A DNA stretch of 64,000 nt from contig NZ_FYDX01000022.1 in NCBI RefSeq assembly GCF_900187455.1, positions 42,190 through 106,189 on the forward strand, written 5' to 3'. Positions 36,560-48,616 of the stretch are shown one piece after another (the first letter of the stretch is position 1; every line of letters starts with the position of its first letter). The position numbers and the translations under genes were made by a program. The DNA is from Pseudomonas sp. Irchel 3E13. GTDB taxonomy: Bacteria; Pseudomonadota; Gammaproteobacteria; Pseudomonadales; Pseudomonadaceae. The notes beneath the pieces are model-generated. The model saw only the letters and a program-made list of their open reading frames with translations. It searched no databases and was not told the origin of the DNA.

Positions 36560-39500
36560 ATGGAGCGTCTGATCCGCGTTCTTGCTGCACTGACCCGCTG
36601 GGGCCTGGGTGCCTGTGCGTTGCTGGCGGTGCTGGTTGCACTCTATGTCAGCCTCGGCCGCGAGCTGATTCCGCTGGTTGCCGAATACCGCAGTGAAGCC
36701 GAGGGCAAGGCCGAGGCCGCCCTCGGCATGCCCGTGCACATTGGCGCGCTGGAAGGGCGCTGGAGTGGTCTGGCGCCGATTCTGGTGGTGCATGACGTCC
36801 AAGTGGGTGAGGGCAACTCGGCCCTGCGTCTGGATGCAGTGAAGGTGGTGCCCGACCTGTGGTCCAGCCTGACCCGGCGTGAGTTGCGCCTTGCCCGTGT
36901 CGAACTCGGCGGCCTGCAACTGAACCTGCATGAAAACGAAGACGGTCGCTGGTCGCTCAAGGGCCTGCCGGTCCAGGACGACGCGCCGCTCGACGTCGAG
37001 CAACTGCTGCAGCGCATGCAGATGGTCTCGAAAATCTCGGTGCTCGACAGCCAGGTAACGCTGGAACCCATCGATCACGACCCCATGACCCTGACCTATG
37101 TCGGCCTCAGCCTGCAGACCGGCAGTGTGCGCCAACGTCTTGATGCCCGCATGACCTTGCCGGATGGTCAGCCGATGGCGCTGCGTCTGGATAGCCGCGT
37201 CCGTCCGGCGAAATGGCGCGAAGGTGAAGTCGATGCCTACCTGAGCCTGCCGCAGAGCGACTGGGCCAAGTGGTTGCCGGCCCGCCTGCTCGGCCAGTGG
37301 CAGGCGCCCGAAGTGCGTGCCGGTGGTGAGCTGTGGATCGGCTGGGGCAAAGGGCAGTTGCAGAGCGCAACGCTGCGCCTGAACGCCCCTCAAGTGCGCG
37401 CGGCTTACGCAGAACGCAAGCCGGTCACCCTGGAAAACCTGGCACTCAATGCCTGGCTGCGCCGCAGCGAACAAGGCGTGAAGGTGACCGTCGATTCCCT
37501 GGCCATGAACCTCGGCAAGACGCGTTGGGAATCCCATCTGCAAATCAACCAGACCGCCGCGGGTGCGGACGGTGAGTTGTGGGAAATCCAGGCCGACCGT
37601 CTTGACCTCACTCCACTCACGCCAGTGATTCAGGCCCTCGGCCCGTTGCCGACCGCCGGCATGGCGGTGGTCGACGGGCTGAAAGTGACGGGTGGCCTGC
37701 GCAATGTTCGCCTGGAAGTCCGCCCTGAAGCCGAGGGCGATCGCCGCTTCAGCTTCGCCGCAAACCTCGACCGCGTCGGCTTCGACGCCTACCACGGCGC
37801 GCCGGCGGCGGGGAATGTCAGCGGCAGCATCAGTGGTGACCTCGGCCACGGCGAACTGCGCCTGGATACCGATAAATTCATGCTGCATCTGGTGCCGATC
37901 TTCGCCGACCCCTGGCACTACCTCAAAGCCAATGCCCTGCTGACCTGGAAGCTCGACAAGGAAAGCTTCACCCTGATCGCGCCCTATCTCAAGGTGCTCG
38001 GCGAAGAAGGCAAGATTGCTGGCGATTTCCTGATTCGGCTGTTTTTCGAAGAAGCCAGTGAAGACTACATGGACTTGCGGGTCGGTCTGGTCGATGGCGA
38101 CGGTCGCTACACGCCCAAATACCTGCCGGAAGTCCTCAGCCCGTCGGTGGACCACTGGCTGCGCACGGCGATCCTCAAGGGCGCCGTGGACGAAGGCTAT
38201 TTCCAGTACCAAGGCTCGTTGAGCCACGGTGCGCCTGACCATTCTCGCAATATCAGCCTGTTCTTCAAGGTGCGCGACGCCACCCTGGACTTCCAGCCCG
38301 GCTGGCCGCAGGTCAGCAAGGTGGACGGTGATGTGTTCATCGATGACCACGGTGTGCGGATCAAGGCCAGCGCCGGACAACTGCTCGACACCCGGGTGAG
38401 CAATGTCGTGGTCGACATCCCCCATGTGGCGGAGGGTGAACACAGCCACCTGTACCTGGATGGCGATTTCGACGGCGGCCTGGGCGATGGCGTGAAGATT
38501 CTCCAGGAGGCGCCTATCGGCACCGGCGCGACGTTCGCCGGCTGGGAAGGCGAGGGTGACCTGAAAGGCTCCGTCAAACTCGACATTCCGCTGACCCACG
38601 ATGTGGCGCCGAAGGTGGTCGTGGACTTCCGCACCGATAAAGCCCGCCTGAAACTTGCCGAGCCAGCCCTTGAACTGACCCAGCTCAAGGGTGATTTCCG
38701 CTTCGACCTGGACGCCGGCTTGAGCGGCAAGAACATCACCGCCAAGGCGTTCGACAAGCCGATCACCGCGCAGATTTTCGCCGAGGGCAAGCCCGGGCAA
38801 CTGCAGACCCGTATCACCGCCAAGGGGCAGATTGCCCTGAAGTCGCTGACCGACTGGCTGAAGTTCAGCCAGCCTCTGCCGCTTTCCGGTGAGTTGCCCT
38901 ATCAGTTGCAGGTGTCGCTGGGCAGTCGCGATAACCTGTTGAGCGTCGATTCGAACCTCAAGGGCCTGACCATCGACCTGCCCGCGCCGTTCGGCAAGGC
39001 CGCCAACGACACGCGTGACAGCCAGTTCCGCATGACCCTGCAAGGCCCGGAGCAGCGCTTTGATGCGACCTACACCGATCTGGCCAACATGGTCTACGCG
39101 GCGCCTGCCGGGAAACTGGACCAGGGGCGCGGCGAGTTGGCGCTGGGGGCCGGTAACAGCCAGTTGCCGACTGCTCAGGGACTGCGGATCAAAGGCACGG
39201 TCAGTGAAGTGGATGTCGAGGCCTGGCAAAAGCAACTGGCCAGCCTGGCCGGCGATGATCCGGGCACCAGTGCGCGGCAGTTTCTGCGGGGTGTGGACCT
39301 GAGCATCGGCAAGCTCAAGGTCTATAGCTTCGATCTCAACCAGGCCGTGGTGCGCCTGGACCGCAACAGCGACAACTGGGCGCTGCGCCTGGACAGCAAG
39401 GAAGTCATCGGCAATGCGCGGGTTCCCGATGCCAAGGCCGCGCCGATCGCCGTCAACCTGCAAACCCTGCACTTGCCTGCCGCCGACCCGGCCGAAGAGA

Positions 39501-40372
39501 CCGCGCCGGATGCCCCGGACCCGCTGGCAACAGTGGACCCGCGCAAGATCCCGGCCCTGGATCTGAGCATCGCCAAGCTGTTCCGGGGTGACGATCTGCT
39601 GGGCAGTTGGTCGCTCAAGCTGCGCCCCACCAGCAAAGGCGTGGCAATCAACGATCTCGATCTGAACCTCAAGGGCCTGATGGTCGATGGTTCTGCGGGC
39701 TGGGAAGGCGTCCCGGGCGCCAGCAGCAGTTGGTACAAAGGCCGCCTGGAAGGTGCCGACCTGGGCGATGTGCTCAAGGCCTGGGACTTTGCCCCAACGG
39801 TCACCAGCCGCGACTTCCATATGGATGTCGACGGGCGCTGGCAAGGTTCGCCGGCCTGGGTCAGCCTCAAGCGGTTCTCCGGCAGCATGGATGCGAGCCT
39901 GCGTAACGGCCAGTTCGTCGAAGTCGATGCCAGTGCCCAGGCGCTGCGGGTGTTTGGTTTGCTCAACTTCAACTCGATCGGCCGGCGTTTGCGCCTGGAC
40001 TTCTCCGACCTGCTCGGCAAGGGGCTGAGCTATGACCGGGTCAAGGGTGTGCTGGTGGCCAGCGAAGGCGTGTACGTCACCCGCAGCCCCATTGCCATGA
40101 CCGGCCCGTCCAGCAACTTCGAGCTGGAGGGCACGCTGGATATGGTTCGCGACCGCATTGATGCCAACCTCATGGTGACCCTGCCGGTGACCAACAATCT
40201 GCCGCTGGCCGCGTTGATCGTCGGGGCGCCGGCCATTGGTGGCGCGCTGTTTCTGGTGGACCGGTTGCTGGGTGACCGGGTCGCGCGTTATGCCAGCGTC
40301 CACTATCGGGTCGAAGGTCCGGTGAAAGAGCCTAAAATGACCTTCGTCAAACCCTTTGAAAAATCCAATTAA
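36560..40372 (+). CDS. yhdP: YhdP family AsmA-like envelope protein
   Basis: Very large inner-membrane-anchored periplasmic protein, 1270 aa. One N-terminal span (LTRWGLGACALLAVLVALYV) is followed by a long repetitive beta-groove body and the C-terminal AsmA-like part (RLDFSDLLGKGLSYDRVKGV; NLPLAALIVGAPAIGGALFL). In E. coli YhdP, with TamB and YdbH, moves phospholipid to the outer membrane. Position after rng and before the nitrilase-family gene and tldD is conserved in gammaproteobacteria. Confidence 0.92.
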   Translation: MERLIRVLAALTRWGLGACALLAVLVALYVSLGRELIPLVAEYRSEAEGKAEAALGMPVHIGALEGRWSGLAPILVVHDVQVGEGNSALRLDAVKVVPDLWSSLTRRELRLARVELGGLQLNLHENEDGRWSLKGLPVQDDAPLDVEQLLQRMQMVSKISVLDSQVTLEPIDHDPMTLTYVGLSLQTGSVRQRLDARMTLPDGQPMALRLDSRVRPAKWREGEVDAYLSLPQSDWAKWLPARLLGQWQAPEVRAGGELWIGWGKGQLQSATLRLNAPQVRAAYAERKPVTLENLALNAWLRRSEQGVKVTVDSLAMNLGKTRWESHLQINQTAAGADGELWEIQADRLDLTPLTPVIQALGPLPTAGMAVVDGLKVTGGLRNVRLEVRPEAEGDRRFSFAANLDRVGFDAYHGAPAAGNVSGSISGDLGHGELRLDTDKFMLHLVPIFADPWHYLKANALLTWKLDKESFTLIAPYLKVLGEEGKIAGDFLIRLFFEEASEDYMDLRVGLVDGDGRYTPKYLPEVLSPSVDHWLRTAILKGAVDEGYFQYQGSLSHGAPDHSRNISLFFKVRDATLDFQPGWPQVSKVDGDVFIDDHGVRIKASAGQLLDTRVSNVVVDIPHVAEGEHSHLYLDGDFDGGLGDGVKILQEAPIGTGATFAGWEGEGDLKGSVKLDIPLTHDVAPKVVVDFRTDKARLKLAEPALELTQLKGDFRFDLDAGLSGKNITAKAFDKPITAQIFAEGKPGQLQTRITAKGQIALKSLTDWLKFSQPLPLSGELPYQLQVSLGSRDNLLSVDSNLKGLTIDLPAPFGKAANDTRDSQFRMTLQGPEQRFDATYTDLANMVYAAPAGKLDQGRGELALGAGNSQLPTAQGLRIKGTVSEVDVEAWQKQLASLAGDDPGTSARQFLRGVDLSIGKLKVYSFDLNQAVVRLDRNSDNWALRLDSKEVIGNARVPDAKAAPIAVNLQTLHLPAADPAEETAPDAPDPLATVDPRKIPALDLSIAKLFRGDDLLGSWSLKLRPTSKGVAINDLDLNLKGLMVDGSAGWEGVPGASSSWYKGRLEGADLGDVLKAWDFAPTVTSRDFHMDVDGRWQGSPAWVSLKRFSGSMDASLRNGQFVEVDASAQALRVFGLLNFNSIGRRLRLDFSDLLGKGLSYDRVKGVLVASEGVYVTRSPIAMTGPSSNFELEGTLDMVRDRIDANLMVTLPVTNNLPLAALIVGAPAIGGALFLVDRLLGDRVARYASVHYRVEGPVKEPKMTFVKPFEKSN

Positions 40373-40381
40373 GGCCCGGAC

Positions 40382-41233
40382 ATGACCTTCGCCGTCATTC
40401 AGATGATCAGTCAGGACGATATCGCCGCCAACCTGGCCCGCGCTCGCGCTCTGTTGGAACAGGCCGCTGCCGGTGGTGCGCGGCTCGCGGTGCTGCCGGA
40501 AAACTTCGCCGCCATGGGCCGCCGCGACAGCGCGGCGATCGGCCGGGCCGAAGCGAGGGGCGAAGGACCGATCCTGCCGTGGTTGAAACAGACCGCCCGC
40601 GACCTCAGGTTATGGATTGTGGCGGGCACCTTGCCGCTGCCGCCCGTCGACCAGCCCGAGGCCAAAGCCCATGCCTGCTCCCTGCTGGTGGACGAGCACG
40701 GCGAGCTGGTTGCCCGCTACGACAAGCTTCATCTGTTCGATGTGGATGTGGCTGACAACCGTGGCCGCTATCGTGAGTCGGACGACTACGCCCATGGCGC
40801 GCACGTGGTGGTGGCAGATACGCCGGTCGGCAAAGTGGGCCTGAGCGTTTGTTACGACCTGCGTTTTCCCGAGCTTTACAGCGCGCTGCGCGAGGCGGGT
40901 GCGGAACTGATTACTGCGCCGGCGGCGTTCACCGCGGTGACCGGCGCGGCGCACTGGGAAGTGCTGATCCGGGCGCGAGCGATCGAAACCCAGTGTTATG
41001 TGCTGGCCGCCGCCCAGGGAGGCGTCCATCCAGGCCCGCGTGAAACCCACGGACAGGCGGCGATCGTCGATCCTTGGGGGCGAATCCTCGCCGAACAGGC
41101 CCGCGGTGAAGCGGTGCTGCTGGCGACACGCGACAGTATTGAACAAGCGTCCATCAGGGCGCGGATGCCGGTGGCCTCGCACCGGCGCTTTTTCTCGCGG
41201 GACGCAGTGCGGCCCGCGTACCTCTCGGAGTGA
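40382..41233 (+). CDS. Carbon-nitrogen hydrolase (Nit1/NitFhit-like)
   Basis: Nitrilase-superfamily amidase, 283 aa. The Glu-Lys-Cys triad is visible: Glu in LAVLPENFAAMGR, Lys in RYDKLHLFDVDV, Cys in GLSVCYDLRFPELY. This Nit1-type protein is the family that repairs deaminated glutathione or omega-amides, and that role is an inference here. It is 9 bp after yhdP and its stop is 3 bp before the tldD start, so the three are one operon. Confidence 0.9.
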   Translation: MTFAVIQMISQDDIAANLARARALLEQAAAGGARLAVLPENFAAMGRRDSAAIGRAEARGEGPILPWLKQTARDLRLWIVAGTLPLPPVDQPEAKAHACSLLVDEHGELVARYDKLHLFDVDVADNRGRYRESDDYAHGAHVVVADTPVGKVGLSVCYDLRFPELYSALREAGAELITAPAAFTAVTGAAHWEVLIRARAIETQCYVLAAAQGGVHPGPRETHGQAAIVDPWGRILAEQARGEAVLLATRDSIEQASIRARMPVASHRRFFSRDAVRPAYLSE

Positions 41234-41235
41234 CT

Positions 41236-42675
<1,440 letters not shown>

Positions 42676-42688
42676 AGATGAAACCGGG

Positions 42689-42707
42689 CGGGCAGGGCGC
42701 CTGCCCG
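42689..42707. terminator. Hairpin between convergent tldD and darP
   Basis: CGGGCAGG (42689-42696) pairs with CCTGCCCG (42700-42707) over a 3-nt loop, in the 42-bp gap between two convergent genes. No T-run follows on either strand, so it may rely on Rho or act only as a 3' barrier. Confidence 0.45.
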
Positions 42708-42717
42708 GTGGCGGAAC

Positions 42718-43239
42718 TCAGCGCAGGCCGCGCTGAACTTCGTCGAGTTCGCGAATGTACTTGAAGATCTTGCGCGAGGCGGATGGCGCCTTGTTCGTCT
42801 TCTGCTCGTGCTGGGCCTGGCGGATGAACGAACGCAGTTGCTGGCGATCGGCTTCCGGGAACTCCTGGACGAATTTTTCCAGGACCTCGTCGGTGCCCTC
42901 GATCAGCCGGTCACGCCAGCGCTCGAGGTTGTGGAAGCGCTCGTTGTACTGGCGGGTGGAGGCGTCGAGCTGCTCAAGCAGTGCGTTGATGGCATCGATG
43001 TCCTGGTCACGCATCAGCTTGCCGATGAACGACCGGTGGCGCCTCTTGGCCTCGTTTGCCGTGTGCTTCTTGTGCTCTTCGAGAGCCCTGCGCAATTCAT
43101 CGGTCAGAGGCAGTTTGGCCAGGGTGTCGGGCTTGAGCGTGGTGAGGCGCTCGCCCATATCGACCAGCGCCTGCATCTCGCGCTTGATCTGGGTTTTGCT
43201 TTTTTCGCCTTCGTCGAAGGCATCGTAAGAATCAACCAT
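42718..43239 (-). CDS. darP: Ribosome biogenesis factor DarP (YjgA)
   Basis: DUF615 protein, 173 aa, that associates with the 50S subunit late in assembly. MVDSYDAFDEGEKSKTQIKR at the N-terminus, then HTANEAKRRHRSFIGKLMRD and FVQEFPEADRQQLRSFIRQA, are typical. Start ATG 43239 fits the family; the open frame to 43416 is an artefact. It is convergent with tldD and divergent from pmbA (109 bp between starts). Confidence 0.93.
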   Translation of the reverse strand: MVDSYDAFDEGEKSKTQIKREMQALVDMGERLTTLKPDTLAKLPLTDELRRALEEHKKHTANEAKRRHRSFIGKLMRDQDIDAINALLEQLDASTRQYNERFHNLERWRDRLIEGTDEVLEKFVQEFPEADRQQLRSFIRQAQHEQKTNKAPSASRKIFKYIRELDEVQRGLR

Positions 43240-43348
43240 GGGGGGCAGTCCGCTGAGAAACGCCGCCATGATAACCAGTCGGGGGCCGCTTGTCCGGCCC
43301 GGTCGCTCGATGACCCTCGCCGAACGCCGTATTTGAGTGGAGAAAACC

Positions 43349-44695
43349 ATGAGTGCAGTCCAGAGCGTAGGTCCGCAAGCCCTGCCGGCCTTGCAGGAGC
43401 AGGTCGAGCAGATCATCGCCGAAGCGAAGCGCCAGGGCGCCAGTGCCTGTGAGGTGGCGGTATCGCTGGAGCAGGGGCTATCGACCTCGGTACGTCAGCG
43501 TGAAGTGGAAACGGTGGAATTCAACCGTGACCAGGGTTTCGGCATCACCCTCTACGTCGGCCAGCGCAAAGGCTCGGCCAGCACCTCGGCCAGCGGCAGC
43601 GAGGCGATTCGCGAGACGGTCGCCGCAGCCTTGGCCATCGCCAAACACACTTCTGAAGATGATTGCTCTGGGCTGGCCGATCCGGCGCTGATGGCCCGCG
43701 ATCTCCAGGACTTCGACCTCTATCACGCCTGGGATATCACCCCCGAGCAGGCCATCGAAAAGGCGCTGGCCTGCGAGGCCGCCGCCTTCGACGCCGATGC
43801 GCGAATCAAGAACGCTGATGGCACCACCCTCAATACCCATCAGGGTTGCCGGGTCTACGGCAACAGCCACGGTTTCATCGGCGGTTACGCCTCGACCCGC
43901 CACAGCCTGAGTTGCGTGATGATCGCCGAAGGCGACGGGCAGATGCAGCGTGACTACTGGTACGACGTCAATCGCCAGGGCGAATTGCTCGCCGATCCAC
44001 GCAGCATCGGTCAGCGTGCGGCCCAGCGCGCGGCCAGCCGCCTGGGTGCGCGACCGGTACCGACTTGCGAGGTGCCGGTGCTGTTCTCCGCAGAACTGGC
44101 CGGTGGTCTGTTCGGCAGCTTCCTCTCGGCGATTTCTGGCGGCAACCTTTACCGCAAGTCATCGTTCCTCGAAGGTACCCTCGGCCAGCAGTTGTTCCCG
44201 AGCTGGTTGACCCTCGACGAGCGTCCGCACCTGCCTCGCGCACTGGGCAGCGCCGCGTTCGACGGTGACGGTCTGGCGACCTACGCCAAGCCGTTCGTCG
44301 AAAATGGCCAGTTGGTGTCCTACGTGCTCGGCACCTACTCAGGTCGCAAACTGGGCCTGCCCAGCACCGCCAACGCGGGCGGCGTGCACAACCTGTTCGT
44401 CACCCACGGCGTCGAGGACCAGGCCGCCCTGATCCGCCGCATGGGTCGCGGGTTGCTGGTAACCGAGTTGATGGGGCATGGCCTGAACATGGTGACCGGT
44501 GATTATTCCCGTGGTGCAGCGGGTTACTGGGTGGAAAACGGCGAGATTCAGTTCGCCGTTCAAGAAGTGACGATCGCCGGCAATATGAAAGACATGTTCC
44601 AGCAGATTGTCGCCATCGGCAGTGATCTTGAAACCCGTAGCAACATCCACACCGGCTCGATTCTGATCGAGCGCATGACCGTCGCGGGAAGCTGA
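43349..44695 (+). CDS. pmbA: TldE/PmbA, partner of the TldD protease
   Basis: PmbA, 448 aa, forms a heterodimer with TldD and helps present unfolded peptides. It shares the TldD fold (VETVEFNRDQGFGITLYVGQ; LVTELMGHGLNMVTGDYSRG) but lacks the HExxxH zinc motif, as expected. Start ATG 43349 has TGGAG 6 bp upstream; the GTG at 43337 is in frame but overlaps that site. It ends in a clear terminator at 44737-44762. Confidence 0.94.
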   Translation: MSAVQSVGPQALPALQEQVEQIIAEAKRQGASACEVAVSLEQGLSTSVRQREVETVEFNRDQGFGITLYVGQRKGSASTSASGSEAIRETVAAALAIAKHTSEDDCSGLADPALMARDLQDFDLYHAWDITPEQAIEKALACEAAAFDADARIKNADGTTLNTHQGCRVYGNSHGFIGGYASTRHSLSCVMIAEGDGQMQRDYWYDVNRQGELLADPRSIGQRAAQRAASRLGARPVPTCEVPVLFSAELAGGLFGSFLSAISGGNLYRKSSFLEGTLGQQLFPSWLTLDERPHLPRALGSAAFDGDGLATYAKPFVENGQLVSYVLGTYSGRKLGLPSTANAGGVHNLFVTHGVEDQAALIRRMGRGLLVTELMGHGLNMVTGDYSRGAAGYWVENGEIQFAVQEVTIAGNMKDMFQQIVAIGSDLETRSNIHTGSILIERMTVAGS

Positions 44696-44736
44696 TTTTA
44701 CTCACACGCTCTGTTCACCAACGGTGATTCTGAAAG

Positions 44737-44762
44737 CCCGGCCTCTGCGCCGGGTTTTTTGT
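44737..44762 (+). terminator. Intrinsic terminator of pmbA
   Basis: CCCGGC and GCCGGG form a stem with a 6-nt loop, followed by TTTTTTG. It is the clearest intrinsic terminator here and separates pmbA from the Fur-controlled operon. Confidence 0.85.
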
Positions 44763-44778
44763 TTCTGCAGAAACGCGC

Positions 44779-44821
44779 TTGAACTGATTCTATTTATCAA
44801 TTAATAATGAATATCATTACG
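44779..44821 (+). promoter_or_regulatory. Promoter with Fur box for fagA-fumC-orfX-sodA
   Basis: TTGAAC (44779-44784), 17-bp spacer, TAATAA (44802-44807) gives a sigma-70 promoter. The 19-mer AATAATGAATATCATTACG (44803-44821) matches the Fur consensus at about 14 of 19 positions and overlaps the -10, so Fur-Fe(II) should block transcription when iron is plentiful. The same control is known for this operon in P. aeruginosa. Confidence 0.85.
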
Positions 44822-44836
44822 ATGGTGATGATATTC

Positions 44837-45221
44837 ATGAAATCCGTCCTCCACGAATTGCCCTACCTCGAAAACTGGCGCTGGCTGAGCCGGCGTATCC
44901 GCTGTGCGCTCGAGCCCGACGAGCCGCGCGTGATCGAACACTATCTGGCTGAAGGTCGCTATCTGGTCTGTTGTACCGATACCTCGGCCTGGACCGTGGC
45001 CCTCACTTCTTTCCGTCTTCTGCTCGATACCGCCTGCGACCGCATGTTGCCGTGGCATTGGCGCTGCCTGTGTCTCGACCAGGCCTGGCGACCGTTGCTG
45101 CAACTGCGCAAGCTCGATGGCGGCGAGCACGGCCAGCGTTGGCAGCCGCTGGCCCTGCAACTGGCGAATTGCACGCTGTTGCCTTCGATTTCTTCCGCTG
45201 AACTGATGCAAGGACTTGATG

Positions 45222-45229
<8 letters not shown>
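44837..45229 (+). CDS. fagA: Fur-associated protein FagA
   Basis: Small protein, 130 aa, of unknown biochemical role, first gene of the Fur-regulated operon. MKSVLHELPYLENWRWLSRR, then CALEPDEPRVIEHYLAEGRY, with several Cys and Trp residues; no known domain. I place the start at ATG 44837, because the earlier in-frame ATG at 44807 lies within the Fur box and -10. Position and neighbours match P. aeruginosa fagA (PA4471). It overlaps fumC by about 8 bp. Confidence 0.85.
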
Positions 45230-46598
<1,369 letters not shown>

Positions 46599-46625
46599 CG
46601 CCGTTCACTGCTTTGGAGGTTTGCC

Positions 46626-47087
46626 ATGCAGCATTGGAAACGCACCACGGAAATCGCCAACCGCCTGTTCAATCAGGGCGATCTGGTCGATGCCCGCGAG
46701 CTGTACTTGCAGGCCCTGGCCCTGGCCCAGGTGCTCTTCGAACGCTGGCATGACGCCGACGAAGCAGTGGCCGCCTGTGTGATCTCGCATCACAACCTGG
46801 CAGACCTTCATCTGCGTCTGAAACAGCCGCAGGAAAGCGCCGAGTATCTCTGTGCGATCCATCAGCGGCTGCTGGGCGCCAGCCAGGACATGCGCCTGTC
46901 GCAGAGCCTGCGCGAAGCTGCCCTGCGCCAGAGCGGAAAGACCTACACCGAACTGCTGAGTTTCATCAGCGAATACGGCCAGTATCCGCGCACCGAGCGC
47001 CTGCTTTATCGGCAGGAACCGCAGCCCGGCGTGCTGGCTGGTCAGGACCCCGTGACCCCACGAGCCTTCCAACAAGGAATTCACTAA
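46626..47087 (+). CDS. OrfX-like helical protein of the fumC-sodA operon
   Basis: Uncharacterised 153-aa protein. Two to three helical TPR-like repeats (FNQGDLVDARELYLQALALA; HHNLADLHLRLKQPQESAEY) suggest protein-protein contact. In P. aeruginosa the equivalent gene (PA4469, orfX) lies between fumC1 and sodM with unknown function. GGAGG lies just before the ATG. It abuts sodA with no gap. Confidence 0.82.
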   Translation: MQHWKRTTEIANRLFNQGDLVDARELYLQALALAQVLFERWHDADEAVAACVISHHNLADLHLRLKQPQESAEYLCAIHQRLLGASQDMRLSQSLREAALRQSGKTYTELLSFISEYGQYPRTERLLYRQEPQPGVLAGQDPVTPRAFQQGIH

Positions 47088-47699
47088 ATGCCTTACACCT
47101 TGCCTGCATTGCCTTACGCCTACGATGCGCTGGAACCGCACATCGACACCCAGACCATGCAGATCCACCACACCAAGCACCATCAGACCTACATCAACAA
47201 CCTCAACGCCGCGGTTGATGGCACGGAGTGGGCTGAGTGGCCGGTGGAAAAACTGGTGGCTGCGGTCAAGCAACTGCCGCAAAACCTGCAGGCGGCGGTC
47301 ATCAACCAGGGTGGCGGGCATGCCAACCATTCGCTGTTCTGGACCGTGATGTCGCCGACCGGTGGCGGCGTGCCACAAGACAGCGTGGCCAAGGCCATCG
47401 ATGAGCAGCTAGGTGGTTTTGATGCCTTCAAGGATGCGTTCACCAAGGCGGCGCTGACCCGCTTCGGCAGCGGCTGGGCGTGGTTGAGCGTGACCCCCGA
47501 GAAGAAACTGGTCGTGGAAAGCAGCGGCAACCAGGACAGCCCGCTGATGAACGGCAATACGCCGATCCTCGGCCTGGACGTCTGGGAGCACGCCTACTAC
47601 CTGCTGTACCAGAACCGTCGTCCGGAATACATCAACGCCTTCTACAACGTGGTCGACTGGGCCGAAGTAGAGCGGCGTTACGTTGCTGCCCTGGCGTGA
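47088..47699 (+). CDS. sodA: Superoxide dismutase, Mn type
   Basis: Cytoplasmic superoxide dismutase, 203 aa. Metal ligands are His27 (QIHHTKHH), a His in GGGHANHSLFW, and Asp and His of DVWEHAYYLLYQNRR. The GNQDSPL segment with Gln is characteristic of Mn rather than Fe enzymes. Being Fur-controlled and Mn-dependent, it replaces the Fe enzyme when iron is scarce. It abuts orfX upstream and leads into the ZIP transporter. Confidence 0.96.
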   Translation: MPYTLPALPYAYDALEPHIDTQTMQIHHTKHHQTYINNLNAAVDGTEWAEWPVEKLVAAVKQLPQNLQAAVINQGGGHANHSLFWTVMSPTGGGVPQDSVAKAIDEQLGGFDAFKDAFTKAALTRFGSGWAWLSVTPEKKLVVESSGNQDSPLMNGNTPILGLDVWEHAYYLLYQNRRPEYINAFYNVVDWAEVERRYVAALA

Positions 47700-47710
47700 G
47701 TGACAGACGG

Positions 47711-48604
47711 ATGCGTTCGGATGTCTTGTCCATAGGCAGTGTGCGCTTGTTCCGTCTGGCACTGGGTACCTTGCTGCTGTTGGTCGGCACGGCGTTGCTG
47801 GTCGTCAAAGGCATTGCCTGGCTCGATCTGGAGCCGCGCATGTTGCGGGCACTGGAAGGCGGAGCGCTGTGTGCATTGGGCACGGCGCTTGGCGCGGTAC
47901 CGGTGCTGGTGATTCGCAATATGCCCGTGGCGCTGGCCGATACCCTTCTGGGGTTCGGTGCTGGCGTCATGCTGGCTGCCACAGCGTTCTCGCTGATCAT
48001 TCCGGGGCTCGACGCTGCTCAGGCGGTAGGCTTCGGCAAGTGGGGCGCGGGTGGTCTGATCAGTTTCGGGCTGCTGTTCGGCGCGTTGTGCCTGTACCTC
48101 GTTGATCTCAAGGTTTCCGGGGTCTCGCCTGATGCGCTGGTAGCGTCGAGTACTCAGCCGGTGGTGCCTGCGCGGATCTGGGTGTTCGTGATCGCGATCA
48201 TTGCCCACAACATTCCGGAAGGCATGGCCATCGGCGTTTCTGCTGGCGGCGGCATGCCGGATGCGGACAGCCTGGCGATGGGCATTGCCCTGCAGGACGT
48301 GCCGGAAGGCCTGGTGATTGCGTTGGTGCTGGCGGGAGCCGGGATGGCGCGATTCAAGGCGTTCCTGATCGGTGCGGCATCCGGGCTGGTGGAGCCGGCG
48401 GCGGCACTGTTGTGCGCCTGGCTGGTGAAAGTGGCTGAACTGCTGCTACCGCTGGGCCTGGCCTTTGCGGCCGGGGCCATGTTGTTGGTAGTGACCCAGG
48501 AGATCATTCCCGAGTCACGGGCCAACGGGCATCATCGCCTGGCCAGTCTGGGGTTGTGTATCGGCTTCTGCCTGATGATGGTGATGGATACCGCGCTGTC
48601 CTGA
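47711..48604 (+). CDS. ZIP-family divalent metal transporter
   Basis: Inner-membrane metal importer, 297 aa, with about eight spans. ZIP features: FGAGVMLAATAFSLIIPGLD, VIAIIAHNIPEGMAIGVSAG (the His-Asn-Ile-Pro-Glu-Gly metal site), and LQDVPEGLVIALVLAGAG with its second PEG motif. ATG 47711 is the likely start; GTG 47696, overlapping the sodA stop, is in frame and possible. Following sodA, it may supply Mn2+ for the dismutase, but zinc or iron is also possible. It ends in a hairpin shared with ptsO. Confidence 0.9.
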   Translation: MRSDVLSIGSVRLFRLALGTLLLLVGTALLVVKGIAWLDLEPRMLRALEGGALCALGTALGAVPVLVIRNMPVALADTLLGFGAGVMLAATAFSLIIPGLDAAQAVGFGKWGAGGLISFGLLFGALCLYLVDLKVSGVSPDALVASSTQPVVPARIWVFVIAIIAHNIPEGMAIGVSAGGGMPDADSLAMGIALQDVPEGLVIALVLAGAGMARFKAFLIGAASGLVEPAAALLCAWLVKVAELLLPLGLAFAAGAMLLVVTQEIIPESRANGHHRLASLGLCIGFCLMMVMDTALS

Positions 48605-48616
48605 CAGCGCGGTTTA
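48590..48616. terminator. Terminator hairpin across both stop codons (zip/ptsO)
   Basis: ACCGCGCTGTC (48590-48600) and GACAGCGCGGT (48603-48613) pair at 11 positions over a tiny loop, followed by TTTA. The convergent stop codons of the ZIP gene (48602-48604) and ptsO (48614-48616) lie in or beside it, so one element can end both transcripts. Confidence 0.6.

Noticed and set aside
36398..40303. A 1301-codon open frame on the minus strand
   Set aside because: It is the shadow of yhdP, open only because of high GC codon bias; its translation is His/Gln/Arg-rich with no domain, and yhdP is clearly real.
44807..44836. An earlier ATG start for fagA
   Set aside because: It lies within the Fur box and -10 region, so it would be upstream of or at the transcription start; ATG 44837 is more sensible.
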